Shown here piece after piece: positions 1-6,760 of a DNA stretch of 8,715 nucleotides; positions within the stretch are counted from its first letter, which is position 1; each line of letters begins with the position of its first letter. Origin of the DNA: Thermoplasmata archaeon (GTDB lineage: Archaea > Thermoplasmatota > E2 > UBA202 > JdFR-43); NCBI GenBank assembly GCA_021158865.1, contig JAGGSX010000096.1, forward strand, positions 1 through 8,715. The letters are read 5' to 3'. Both the position numbers and the translations under genes were made by a program. The notes under the pieces are model-generated. The model ran no database searches. It was not told the origin of the DNA and worked only from the letters and a program-made list of their open reading frames with translations.

Positions 1-31
1 AACCTGAGGTGGTAAAATGCAATAAAAATTG

Positions 32-87
32 CAATTGGCAAATTATACAATGGCACTTTGCCATTTTTCAATTGGCAAAGTCAAGTT
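32..87 (+). repeat. Left copy of edge-to-edge inverted repeat
   Basis: Positions 32-55 are identical to the reverse complement of 8692-8715 (24 nt), and 73-87 to the reverse complement of 8660-8674 (15 nt), separated in both copies by 17 diverged bases. Equal spacing and a shared reading frame indicate common descent of a coding segment, not chance. Confidence 0.8.
55..81. repeat. 9-bp perfect hairpin
   Basis: actttgcca (55-63) and tggcaaagt (73-81) are perfect reverse complements around a 9-nt loop. The right arm lies in the conserved part of the edge repeat while most of the left arm lies in its diverged part, so the stem is specific to this copy. It could be a leftover structure or chance in AT-rich DNA; no U-tract follows that would make it a terminator. 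Confidence 0.4.
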
Positions 88-118
88 TCTTTATACTACA
101 TTCTAAGGAATATCTTTT

Positions 119-136
119 CATTAAATTTTTAAATAA
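119..136 (+). promoter_or_regulatory. Probable hutI TATA box (leaderless promoter)
   Basis: The run cattaaatttttaaataa contains a TATA-like core (ttaaattt, 121-128) centred about 27 nt before the hutI ATG at 152. This is where an archaeal TATA box would sit if transcription began at the start codon. No Shine-Dalgarno-like GGAGG or GGTG precedes the ATG. Confidence 0.5.
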
Positions 137-151
137 TGGATTCATCATATC

Positions 152-1312
152 ATGGATTTGCTGATAAAAAATATTGGAATCATGTTTGATGGATATAATT
201 TCATAAAAAATACAAGCATATATATTGAAAATGGGACAATAAGAAGCATAGGAAAAAATGAAAGAGCTGAAGAAATTATAGATGCTGAAAAAAAATTTGT
301 CATGCCCGGCTTCATCGACAGCCATACCCATATTGCTTTTGCTGGCTATAGGGATTTTGAGATTGATTGGAAAATAAATGGATTAAGTTATAAAGAAATA
401 GCAGGCAAAGGCGGGGGCATAAAATATACTGTAAATGAAACAAAAAAAGCAAGCAAGGAAAGAATAAAAAAAGAAATGATGAAAAGAGCAAAAGAAATGT
501 TTTTTCATGGAACAACTACAATAGAAGCAAAAAGTGGATATGGACTTGACAAAAAAAATGAAATAAAATTACTTGAAGCAATAAATGAAATTGATTGCAA
601 AGCAAGCATCATACCAACTTTTCTTGCTCATGCTGTTCCTCCTGAAATAAATGCAGATGAATATACAGATTATGTTGTAAATGATATTTTACCTGCTGTT
701 GCAGAAAAAAAACTTGCAAAATTTGCAGATGTTTTCTGTGAAAAAGGTTATTTTAACGTAAGCCAATCAAAAAAAATATTGAAGGCGGCACAGCAGCATG
801 GAATGGAAGCGAAAATACATGCAGATGAGTTTTCATGCATTGGATGCAGCAAACTTGCAGCTGAATTAAAGGCAAAATCTGCTGATCATCTTTTGATGAT
901 AGATGATGATAGCATAAATGCACTGAAAAATGCGGGCGTCGTCGCCACCCTTTTGCCTGCTACCCCCTTTGTTTTGAATGAAGATTATCCAAATGCAAAG
1001 AAGATGATGAATGCTGGTCTAAAAATAGCTCTCGCCACAGATATGAATCCAAATTGTTATGTTGGGAATATGCAGTTCATAATTCAGCTTGCGGTATATA
1101 AAATGAAAATACCAGTTATTGATGCTTTAAAAGGCGTTACAATAAATGCAGCAAAATCTTTGGGTATTGATGCCATAACGGGGAGTATTGAAATTGGTAA
1201 GAATGCTGATATAATCATATTGAATGCTCCTTCTCCTAATTTCATCCCATATCATATTGGCTCAAATTTGGTTGAGAAAGTAATAAAAAACGGAATTGTT
1301 TATTCAGAGTAG
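152..1312 (+). CDS. hutI: Imidazolonepropionase (HutI)
   Basis: HutI hydrolyses 4-imidazolone-5-propionate to N-formimino-L-glutamate, the third step of histidine degradation, in the cytoplasm. The 386-residue protein is a metal-dependent amidohydrolase. Visible landmarks in order are the first metal-binding pair in DSHTHIAF (His58, His60), the HutI signature AKSGYGL (127-132), FLAHAVPPE (157-165), ADVFCE (192-197), KIHADEF with His223 and Glu226, SADHL with His246, LLPATPFVL (267-275) and ATDMNPNC with the metal ligand Asp297. The HutI-specific blocks separate it from other amidohydrolases. Its length is slightly short for the family (about 400-420). The start is the first ATG after an in-frame stop at 134-136 and fits the upstream TATA box. 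Other histidine-degradation genes (hutH, hutU) are not in the window. The gene converges on the translin gene with a 9-bp overlap of coding ends. Confidence 0.95.
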   Translation: MDLLIKNIGIMFDGYNFIKNTSIYIENGTIRSIGKNERAEEIIDAEKKFVMPGFIDSHTHIAFAGYRDFEIDWKINGLSYKEIAGKGGGIKYTVNETKKASKERIKKEMMKRAKEMFFHGTTTIEAKSGYGLDKKNEIKLLEAINEIDCKASIIPTFLAHAVPPEINADEYTDYVVNDILPAVAEKKLAKFADVFCEKGYFNVSQSKKILKAAQQHGMEAKIHADEFSCIGCSKLAAELKAKSADHLLMIDDDSINALKNAGVVATLLPATPFVLNEDYPNAKKMMNAGLKIALATDMNPNCYVGNMQFIIQLAVYKMKIPVIDALKGVTINAAKSLGIDAITGSIEIGKNADIIILNAPSPNFIPYHIGSNLVEKVIKNGIVYSE

Positions 1313-1972
1313 AGAATCAATATCCAATCCAATATCTTCTTTCTTTTTGCTTAATTTATGAAGCAGAGCATCTATCCTGCTCTCTAATTCTTTGCTTTTT
1401 CTGAAAATTACCAGCTCCTCTCTCATTTTTTCTAAAACTTTTTTCATTACATCCTGTTTTCTTTTTAATGGGAGTAAACCAGAAGGATAATCAAATTCAG
1501 ATATTTTATCATATATCATTTCCATATCATCTACTATTCTTTCAACTTCTCCAACATCTCCTTCTTTCAGTTTATACATTCCTCTTCTTCTTAATTCTCC
1601 TATTACGTCCGCCAAACCCATGACATAAGCAGTGTGGCTGACTTCTATTTCTTCTGGATGAGGAAAATTATTTTCTTCAACTATTGAAAGAAAAATTTCT
1701 CCTTCTGCAACTTCCTGCATCGCATTTTCCATGTATCCTGATGTAAAAATATCTGGATGCTCTTTAAGATTTTCTTTTAATTCCTGTAACATTTTTACGG
1801 CTTTATCTAAATGTTTTTTTGCATCTTTTAGCTTTCCACCATGGATTCTCTTGATGCTTTTTCTACTCTGTCTTATGATATCCCTGCATTGTTTTAGGGC
1901 AACTTCTCTCAAGTCATCTTTCTCATTGAGTTTATCCTCGATTTCAGCTGCAATTTCATCCAAATTATTCAT
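1304..1972 (-). CDS. Translin/TRAX-family RNA-binding protein, probable RNase
   Basis: This 222-residue, almost entirely helical protein belongs to the archaeal translin family (translin and TRAX form the C3PO endoribonuclease in eukaryotes). The diagnostic blocks are an N-terminal helix region with REVALKQCRDIIRQSRKSI (22-40), MQEVAEGEIFLSI (85-97), YVMGLADVIGELRRRG (116-131) and EFDYPSGLLPLKRKQD (159-174). By comparison with TRAX (QEYVEA and GVADLTGEL in the human protein, from memory), acidic residues corresponding to the C3PO catalytic set are present: Glu87, Glu90, Asp122 and Glu126. The protein could therefore be an active RNase as well as a nucleic-acid binder; activity is inference. 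A C-terminal Lys/Glu-rich helix (about 190-215) extends past the core. The ATG at 1972 has no Shine-Dalgarno sequence but has a TATA-like box at the right distance. It follows rfcL by 48 bp, in the same direction, with its own probable promoter. Confidence 0.9.
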   Translation of the reverse strand: MNNLDEIAAEIEDKLNEKDDLREVALKQCRDIIRQSRKSIKRIHGGKLKDAKKHLDKAVKMLQELKENLKEHPDIFTSGYMENAMQEVAEGEIFLSIVEENNFPHPEEIEVSHTAYVMGLADVIGELRRRGMYKLKEGDVGEVERIVDDMEMIYDKISEFDYPSGLLPLKRKQDVMKKVLEKMREELVIFRKSKELESRIDALLHKLSKKKEDIGLDIDSLL

Positions 1973-1985
1973 AAAAATGAATGCA

Positions 1986-2003
1986 ATATATATTATAATA
2001 TTA
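1986..2003 (-). promoter_or_regulatory. Probable TATA box for the translin gene
   Basis: An AT-only run (on the - strand, taatattataatatatat) lies in the 48-bp gap between the rfcL stop and the translin ATG. Its centre is about 22-26 nt before the ATG at 1972, which suits a leaderless transcript. The translin gene may therefore be transcribed on its own as well as by read-through from rfcL. Confidence 0.45.
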
Positions 2004-2020
2004 TTGATGATTAAAAATGA

Positions 2021-3295
2021 TTAAAACAATGTTGCCTGTTTTTTATCCTTCTTATCATAAATTCCTTTTGCGAACTCTCCAATCAAGAAATGCAATTCCT
2101 CTTCATCAAAATCAAATGGCAATGTCATTCCATTTTCCAGCAACTTTTTAACAAAGGGTATCATGTCCATTGCCTTCTTCTTTGAACAATGCATAGCAAT
2201 ACCAATCTTTCTTGCAATCCTTTCTTTCATCCATCTTGCCTGCTTACCCGCCGCCATACCCCGCAGCCATGTTGGGAATGAATATTTATTGAATCTTTCA
2301 TATACATGTTTTTTTGACACTGCAACGCCGCCAGTCATCAATTCTGTTGCATAACTCCACAGCCCATAATATCTTTTTCTCCATGCTCTCTCAAGAAAGA
2401 TATCTGCACGAGATAAAATTTCATAAGCGGCATTTAAGTCAGCGGGATGGCTATATTCATTTGGTATATTTTCATCCATCCACAAAATCAAATTTTCCGG
2501 ACTTTCGTCAATTCTATAAGCAATTTTAGTTGCATCTTTTATTTTTTTAGCCCTCAAAATTTTATGCAGAGCAATAAAAATTTTTTCTTGCCTGTCTCTG
2601 TATCCAAGGTATTTTATTCTTCCCCTATCTATTTTATTTCCATAAGCTATGGATTGCAAATCATTTATTGCACTTCTAACGTCTCCACCGCTTCTCTTCG
2701 CTATTTCATATAAAACCATTTCATCAAATTTTATTTTCTCTGCCATACATATTTTTTTGAGTAGAGAAACTATTTCTCTTGCATCTACTGGCTTAAATTC
2801 TATCGGCATGCACAAATTTTTCAATGGCTGCCCATTTCCTTTTACAAGCCGATAATAATCATTTACTATAAGGACTATGGGCTGTCTTGTTTCATTTATT
2901 GTATCAATAATGGCTTTTTTACCACCATAATCTCCTTCCTTTTCATATAAATTGTCGGCTTCATCAAGTATAATCAATTTTTTTTTACCAAGAACAAATT
3001 TTCCATCGTAAGAAAGTGTTTCATTAACAGCTCCTGAAAACGCTATTTTTTTTATGATATCCTTGTTTCTTTCATCACTTGCGTTCAGTTCTATAGTCTG
3101 CCAATTAAATTCATTGGCAAGAGCATAAACACTCGTTGTTTTTCCTACTCCTGGCTTACCATATAAAATGATTGCTTTTTTGGCTGGAGTGTCATTCTCC
3201 CATTTTTCAGCCCATTTTTTAAGCAATTCCTTCGCACGTCTATTGCCAATGATATTTTTCAAACAATCTGGTCTGTATTTCTCTGTCCAATTCAT
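2021..3295 (-). CDS. rfcL: Replication factor C large subunit (clamp loader)
   Basis: RfcL is the unique subunit of the archaeal clamp loader, which with four small subunits opens PCNA and places it on primer-template DNA in an ATP-dependent way. The 424-residue protein begins MNWTEKYRPD, typical of RFC proteins. It shows Walker A GKPGVGKTT (46-54), Walker B with DEAD box LIILDEAD (107-114), a sensor-1 region around VLIVNDYYR (141-149) and sensor 2 SGGDVRSAINDLQ (202-214). A helical collar region follows, and the protein ends KKQATLF (418-424), a PCNA-interacting (PIP) box at the extreme C-terminus as expected for RfcL. Its start codon overlaps the stop of the upstream coiled-coil gene by 4 bp (ATGA), so translation is probably coupled. 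No separate promoter is apparent. The small-subunit gene is not in the window. Confidence 0.96.
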   Translation of the reverse strand: MNWTEKYRPDCLKNIIGNRRAKELLKKWAEKWENDTPAKKAIILYGKPGVGKTTSVYALANEFNWQTIELNASDERNKDIIKKIAFSGAVNETLSYDGKFVLGKKKLIILDEADNLYEKEGDYGGKKAIIDTINETRQPIVLIVNDYYRLVKGNGQPLKNLCMPIEFKPVDAREIVSLLKKICMAEKIKFDEMVLYEIAKRSGGDVRSAINDLQSIAYGNKIDRGRIKYLGYRDRQEKIFIALHKILRAKKIKDATKIAYRIDESPENLILWMDENIPNEYSHPADLNAAYEILSRADIFLERAWRKRYYGLWSYATELMTGGVAVSKKHVYERFNKYSFPTWLRGMAAGKQARWMKERIARKIGIAMHCSKKKAMDMIPFVKKLLENGMTLPFDFDEEELHFLIGEFAKGIYDKKDKKQATLF

Positions 3296-3996
3296 CTGCC
3301 AAGTTCAAAATCTTTTAGATATGCATCCTTCTTGAAATTCTCTCTTATTATATCTCCAAGCCTTGTAGGTATTCTCAATCCATATTCTTCATATACTTCT
3401 ATTCCATCCCTTGTTATATAAGTAGGATTAAAAGGGTCAAAATCCTGTGGAAGCTTTACCAGTTCATACTGATATTCTCCTGTCTCCGGATTGCGAATAC
3501 ACATCCTGTAGTTGTATTTATTTATAATAGTATATCTCCCCTGTAATCTATTCACCATAATTCTATAATAATTCAGGTTGTTTTTCATTTCAGCAAGCTC
3601 ATCTTCAAGCTTTTTCACTCTTTCCTTATAATGTTCCATTTCCTGTTTCATTTTATCATTTTCGTATTTATAAGGCTCAATCCCAATGTTTCCAAACTGA
3701 GCCATTTTCATCTTCAGAAATTCATTTTCTCTTTTTAAGTCAGTAAGCCAATCCAAAAGTTTGTCATTTGTTGGCTTTGTTTCCAATTTTTTTATTTTTT
3801 CTTCCAGTTCTGCTATCATTTTTTCATATTTTTCTATTGTATTTTTTCTATTATCTTCATGTTTTTCTTCATGTTTTTCTTCATTCTTTTCAATTGTAGC
3901 TTCTTCTTCCTCAGGTTTAGTTGTGAATATCATTATACCAAGCCATACAAGCAAAAACGAAAGAATCACCAAGACAGTTAGAGTAACGCTATCCAT
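3292..3996 (-). CDS. Membrane-anchored coiled-coil protein of unknown function, coupled to rfcL
   Basis: I do not recognise this 234-residue protein. It has one N-terminal hydrophobic segment (about 4-24), then a highly charged Glu/Lys/His stretch (28-50) and coiled-coil-like heptads (about 50-72 and 112-150), with a break around FGNIGIEPYKYEN (101-113). A C-terminal, apparently globular region follows (about 155-234) and is rich in Tyr, Pro and Asp, with blocks such as YRMCIRNPETGEYQYEL and LRIPTRLGDIIRENF. The layout suggests a membrane-tethered protein with a long stalk. Which side of the membrane the stalk faces cannot be settled from the sequence; coupling to a cytoplasmic replication protein favours the cytoplasm, as inference. 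The stop overlaps the rfcL start (ATGA), so the two are very probably co-translated. It follows acs by 42 bp with its own TATA-like box. It could be a lineage-specific protein; I see no enzymatic motif. Confidence 0.85.
   Translation of the reverse strand: MDSVTLTVLVILSFLLVWLGIMIFTTKPEEEEATIEKNEEKHEEKHEDNRKNTIEKYEKMIAELEEKIKKLETKPTNDKLLDWLTDLKRENEFLKMKMAQFGNIGIEPYKYENDKMKQEMEHYKERVKKLEDELAEMKNNLNYYRIMVNRLQGRYTIINKYNYRMCIRNPETGEYQYELVKLPQDFDPFNPTYITRDGIEVYEEYGLRIPTRLGDIIRENFKKDAYLKDFELGR
3855..3890 (-). repeat. 12-nt tandem repeat in the charged linker
   Basis: Two identical 12-nt units (cttcatgttttt at 3855-3866 and 3867-3878) and a third diverged unit (cttcattctttt, 3879-3890) encode the repetitive EKNEEKHEEKHED segment just after the membrane span of the coiled-coil protein. 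This is a simple in-frame slippage repeat whose copy number could vary without breaking the gene. Confidence 0.75.
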
Positions 3997-4017
3997 TTTA
4001 CCAATTCAATATATTTT

Positions 4018-4033
4018 AGGTATATCTATATTT
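4018..4033 (-). promoter_or_regulatory. Possible promoter for the coiled-coil/rfcL pair
   Basis: The 42-bp gap between acs and the coiled-coil gene contains a TATA-like sequence (tatagatata on the - strand, 4021-4030), centred about 29 nt before the ATG at 3996. A second AT-rich run (aaaatatatt, 4007-4016) lies closer to the gene. No convincing Shine-Dalgarno sequence precedes the ATG (ttggtaaa only). Confidence 0.35.
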
Positions 4034-4038
4034 TTCGC

Positions 4039-5958
4039 CTATCTTTGCAAGCTATTTTTAATTTCTTCAACAATTTCTGGATTTCTCAATGTTGTTATGT
4101 CCCCCACATCCTTGCTTCCTTCTGCAAGCTTTTTCAATATTCTCCTCATTATTTTTCCACTTCTCGTTTTTGGCAAATCTTCCACAAATAATATATCCGA
4201 TGGTCTTGCAGTAGGTCCTATTACCTTTGAAACATGCTTTATTAACTCTTTTTTTAATTCATCGCTCGGTTTTGCATCTTGCCTGAGAACAACATAAGCA
4301 AATGGAACCTGCCCTTTTATTTCATCTGGTATACCAACGACAGCAGCTTCAGCAACACTTTCATGACTCACTAATGCACTTTCCACTTCAGCAGTCCCTA
4401 AACGATGACCAGCAACATTAAGAACATCTCCAAGCCTGCCCAGCAGCCAGAAATATCCATCTTCATCAACTATTGCTCCATCACCTGTAAAGAATTTTCC
4501 AAATCCATATTTACTCCAGTATTCTTCAATGTATTTATCATGTGCATTGTATAAGCCTCTTAACATTGCAGGCCATGGAGTTGTTATGACCAAATCCCCT
4601 TTTTCTCCTGTTTTGCATATCCCATGTTCATCTCTTACTTCTGCCTTTATACCCGGGAAAGGAAATGTTGCGCTGCCCGGCTTGAGTTTTGTTACGCCCG
4701 GCAATGGCGTAATGATGTGCATGCCCGTTTCAGTCATCCACCATGTGTCAACTATGGGACAATGTTTCTTTCCTATGACATTGTAATACCAGAGCCATGC
4801 TTCAGGATTTATTGGTTCTCCTACTGTGCCTAAAAGTCGTAAGCTGCTCAAATCATGTTTATTTGGCCATTCTTCACCCCATTTCATAGCAAGGCGAATT
4901 GCTGTGGGAGCAGTATAAAGAATTGTAACTTTATATTTTTCAATTATTTCCCACCATCTATCCTTGGAAGGATAATCTGGAGCGCCTTCATATATTATGC
5001 TTGTAACATTATTTGCAAGAGGACCATAAACAATGTAGCTATGCCCTGTTATCCATCCTATATCGGCTGTGCACCAATAAACATCATCATCTTTAACATC
5101 AAACACCCATTTCATGGTTGTTGCCGTTCCAACCATATAACCAGCAGTAGTATGCATAACACCTTTTGGCTTTCCCGTAGTTCCAGATGTATACATTAAA
5201 AATAGCAAATCTTCAGCATCCATCACAGCAGGCTCACACTTTGTTGATTTGCCTTCAATAACATCATCCCACCATACATCTCTACCTTCCTTCATTGGAA
5301 CATCATTTCCTGCCCTTTTAACAACTATGACTTTTTTCAAATCAAGCCCTTCTATGCCTTCATCACTTTTTTCTTTATGATTCAAAATCTTGCCTCTCCT
5401 ATAATAGCCGTCACATGTTATCAGATACTTTGAACCAGCGTCTTCAACTCTACTTCTTAAAGCTTCAGCGCTAAACCCAGCAAAAACAACAGAATGTGGT
5501 GCTCCTATGCGTGCCGCCGCCAGCATGGCTATTGGCAATTCAGGAATCATTGGAAGATAGATAGAAATAATATCCCCCTTCTTCACTCCCATGCTTTTCA
5601 GGGCATTGGCAAATTTGTTTACCTCTTCGTATAACTGCTTATATGTGAATTTCCTTACCTCTCCATTTTCTCCTTCCCATATATAAGCAAGTTTATTTCC
5701 TTTGCCACTTTCAATCCATCTATCAAGGCAGTTATAAGAAGCATTTAGCTTTCCATTAACAAACCATTTATAATATGGCTCATCAACTTCCAAAACTTTA
5801 TCCCACTTCTCATACCAATCAATCATTTCATTGGCTCTTGCTTCCCAGAATTTTTTATAATCTTTGCCTTCTTCATAAACATCGTTGCTCTTAATCCTCG
5901 CTTTCTGCTGGAAGTCAGCAGGCGGCGGAAAAACCTTTTTTTCTGTTAGTTCTTTCAT
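4039..5958 (-). CDS. acs: Acetyl-CoA synthetase, AMP-forming
   Basis: Acs makes acetyl-CoA from acetate, ATP and CoA through an acetyl-adenylate, in the cytoplasm. The 639-residue protein (family about 650) has the full set of adenylate-forming signatures: HSVVFAGFSAEALRSR (155-170), P-loop YTSGTTGKPKG (256-266), TADIGWITGHSYIVYGPL (297-314), YTAPTAIR (348-355), WWMTETG (406-412), TGDGAIVDEDGYFWLLGR (491-508), NVAGHRLGTAEVE (514-526) and PKTRSGK (596-602). Lys602 is the catalytic lysine acetylated in bacterial Acs. The tryptophan pair before MTETG fits a small acyl substrate such as acetate or propionate. One oddity is GRLGDV at 507-512, where the family usually has GRxDDV, so the hinge aspartate is replaced by Gly510. 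The ATG at 5958 lacks a Shine-Dalgarno sequence but has a TATA box at the leaderless distance. Its neighbours give no pathway link. Propionyl-CoA synthetase is a possible alternative specificity. Confidence 0.94.
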   Translation of the reverse strand: MKELTEKKVFPPPADFQQKARIKSNDVYEEGKDYKKFWEARANEMIDWYEKWDKVLEVDEPYYKWFVNGKLNASYNCLDRWIESGKGNKLAYIWEGENGEVRKFTYKQLYEEVNKFANALKSMGVKKGDIISIYLPMIPELPIAMLAAARIGAPHSVVFAGFSAEALRSRVEDAGSKYLITCDGYYRRGKILNHKEKSDEGIEGLDLKKVIVVKRAGNDVPMKEGRDVWWDDVIEGKSTKCEPAVMDAEDLLFLMYTSGTTGKPKGVMHTTAGYMVGTATTMKWVFDVKDDDVYWCTADIGWITGHSYIVYGPLANNVTSIIYEGAPDYPSKDRWWEIIEKYKVTILYTAPTAIRLAMKWGEEWPNKHDLSSLRLLGTVGEPINPEAWLWYYNVIGKKHCPIVDTWWMTETGMHIITPLPGVTKLKPGSATFPFPGIKAEVRDEHGICKTGEKGDLVITTPWPAMLRGLYNAHDKYIEEYWSKYGFGKFFTGDGAIVDEDGYFWLLGRLGDVLNVAGHRLGTAEVESALVSHESVAEAAVVGIPDEIKGQVPFAYVVLRQDAKPSDELKKELIKHVSKVIGPTARPSDILFVEDLPKTRSGKIMRRILKKLAEGSKDVGDITTLRNPEIVEEIKNSLQR

Positions 5959-5980
5959 AAGGGGGTATATGCAATTTGAT

Positions 5981-5995
5981 ACTTAAATTTTATTG
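5981..5995 (-). promoter_or_regulatory. Probable acs TATA box
   Basis: On the - strand the sequence caataaaatttaagt is centred about 27-30 nt before the acs ATG at 5958, a good fit to an archaeal TATA box serving a leaderless transcript. The bases right before the ATG are a run of C (atacccccttatg), the opposite of a Shine-Dalgarno sequence, which also argues for leaderless initiation. Confidence 0.5.
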
Positions 5996-6017
5996 ATGAG
6001 CATGTAATTACGCATCA

Positions 6018-6749
6018 TCATTCTATCCACACTCCAAACTCTTCCACGGTATTCATATCAGTAAGTTTTCTAACATCTCCACCATTTGCATCCATTGCAA
6101 AGACATTTATCTGCACATCTGCAGGATTTGATGAACCATATCTTGCACTGAATACTATGTGTTCCCCATCTCCAGAAAAGGAAGGGAAATACTCTGCCAT
6201 ATCTGTATGGTCTTCATTTTTACTTATATCAACGAGAGAGCTTCTATCTGAATGAATCTTGAATATATGCCATATACCTGCTCACCATTTTCTCCTGCAT
6301 AATGCATGGGCTTTTCAAAAACAATCCATTCTCCATTCGGAGAGAAACTGTTGCCTTCGGCATTGTTGGCAGGCTCAGTAAGCCTTCTTTCATCGCCAGT
6401 TTCAAGATCAAGAATCCATAAGCTTTTTCTGTCTTCATTTCCAAGTCCTGCTGGAGGGTTGGTATCATTTCCAACACGGGTGGCTATAATGTATCTTTTC
6501 GTCTTATCGATCCCTATAATCTCACGACGATAATGCGAGTATGTAATCTGCGTTATATTTCCACCGTTTTCATCCATAGAATATATCTCATTTGCACGAG
6601 TGGCGCTATCCATATTAGAAACAAATATTATTTGCGCTGATGGAGGAAGAGGTCTTACACATCCCAAAATGATTATTCCTGTAGTAAATATAAAACCCAC
6701 AAAAGATATTTTATAGACATCTTTTTTTTCTGGTGCCCACGGTTATCAT
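6018..6749 (-). pseudogene. TolB/PD40-type beta-propeller lipoprotein gene broken by two frameshifts
   Basis: Read through two corrections, this locus encodes one 243-residue protein with start and stop in register. From ATG 6749 the product would begin MITVGTRKKDVYKISF, run through a hydrophobic stretch to the lipobox IILGC (Cys30), then continue with propeller-type repeats: NEIYSMDENGGNITQIT, KSLWILDLETGDERRLT, SFSPNGEWIVF (134-144), SFSGDGEHIVFSAR (190-203) and VFAMDANGGDVRKLT. As sequenced it is split: one extra A in the 8-A run at 6722-6729, and one missing base near 6258-6268, where the first frame runs into a stop (about 6224) and the second frame continues with KIHSDRSSLVDIS. Only about four repeats are present, fewer than a full six-blade TolB propeller. 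It is either a recent pseudogene or intact with two homopolymer sequencing errors. TolB-like propellers bind proteins or glycans; the role here is unknown. The product would be membrane-anchored outside the cell. Confidence 0.7.
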
Positions 6750-6760
6750 CTCTTATTGTA

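Larger units (their letters stand above)
16..132 (+). pseudogene. Decayed fragment of an Ig/PKD-like domain coding segment
   Basis: This reading frame between two stops encodes a short peptide containing IGKLYNG and, at the same spacing, WQSQV. The partial gene at the right edge of the window (- strand) encodes the same two blocks in the same frame. At the DNA level, 32-55 matches 8692-8715 (reverse complement) over 24 identical bases, the next 17 bases are diverged, and 73-87 matches 8660-8674 over 15 identical bases. Downstream of WQSQV the similarity stops: the right-edge copy continues into KVEAKDKLGNE, while this one runs into unrelated sequence and a stop at 130-132. No start codon or promoter serves it. 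I infer the remnant of a paralogous gene end or a partial duplication, not a working gene. Confidence 0.5.
1..151. other. Left-edge intergenic stretch with a gene remnant and hutI promoter
   Basis: No intact gene is visible here. The stretch holds, in order, a short stem (tgcaat at 18-23 and attgca at 28-33), a decayed coding fragment on the + strand (about 16-132, listed separately), a 9-bp perfect inverted repeat (55-63 with 73-81), and the probable hutI promoter at about 119-136. The fragment is open only between stops at 13-15 and 130-132. Confidence 0.6.

Noticed and set aside
136..189. Short reading frame starting at the ATG at 136, ahead of hutI, as a leader peptide
   Set aside because: It is only 17 codons, is out of frame with hutI and overlaps it, and has no supporting signal. 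The TATA spacing fits the hutI ATG at 152 better.
3761..4297. 178-codon + strand frame opposite the coiled-coil gene and the acs 3' end
   Set aside because: Its Ser/Phe-rich composition is the antisense shadow of Glu/Lys-rich codons in the coiled-coil gene, and it overlaps two well-supported genes.
6244..6477. 77-codon frame inside the propeller gene as a separate gene
   Set aside because: It is an out-of-frame reading of the propeller coding sequence with no similarity to any family I know and no promoter or ribosome-binding signal.
6698..6700. GTG as start of the propeller lipoprotein
   Set aside because: It leaves a signal peptide without positive charge and without a promoter at leaderless distance. 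The upstream ATG at 6749 explains both if one A is removed from the poly-A run.
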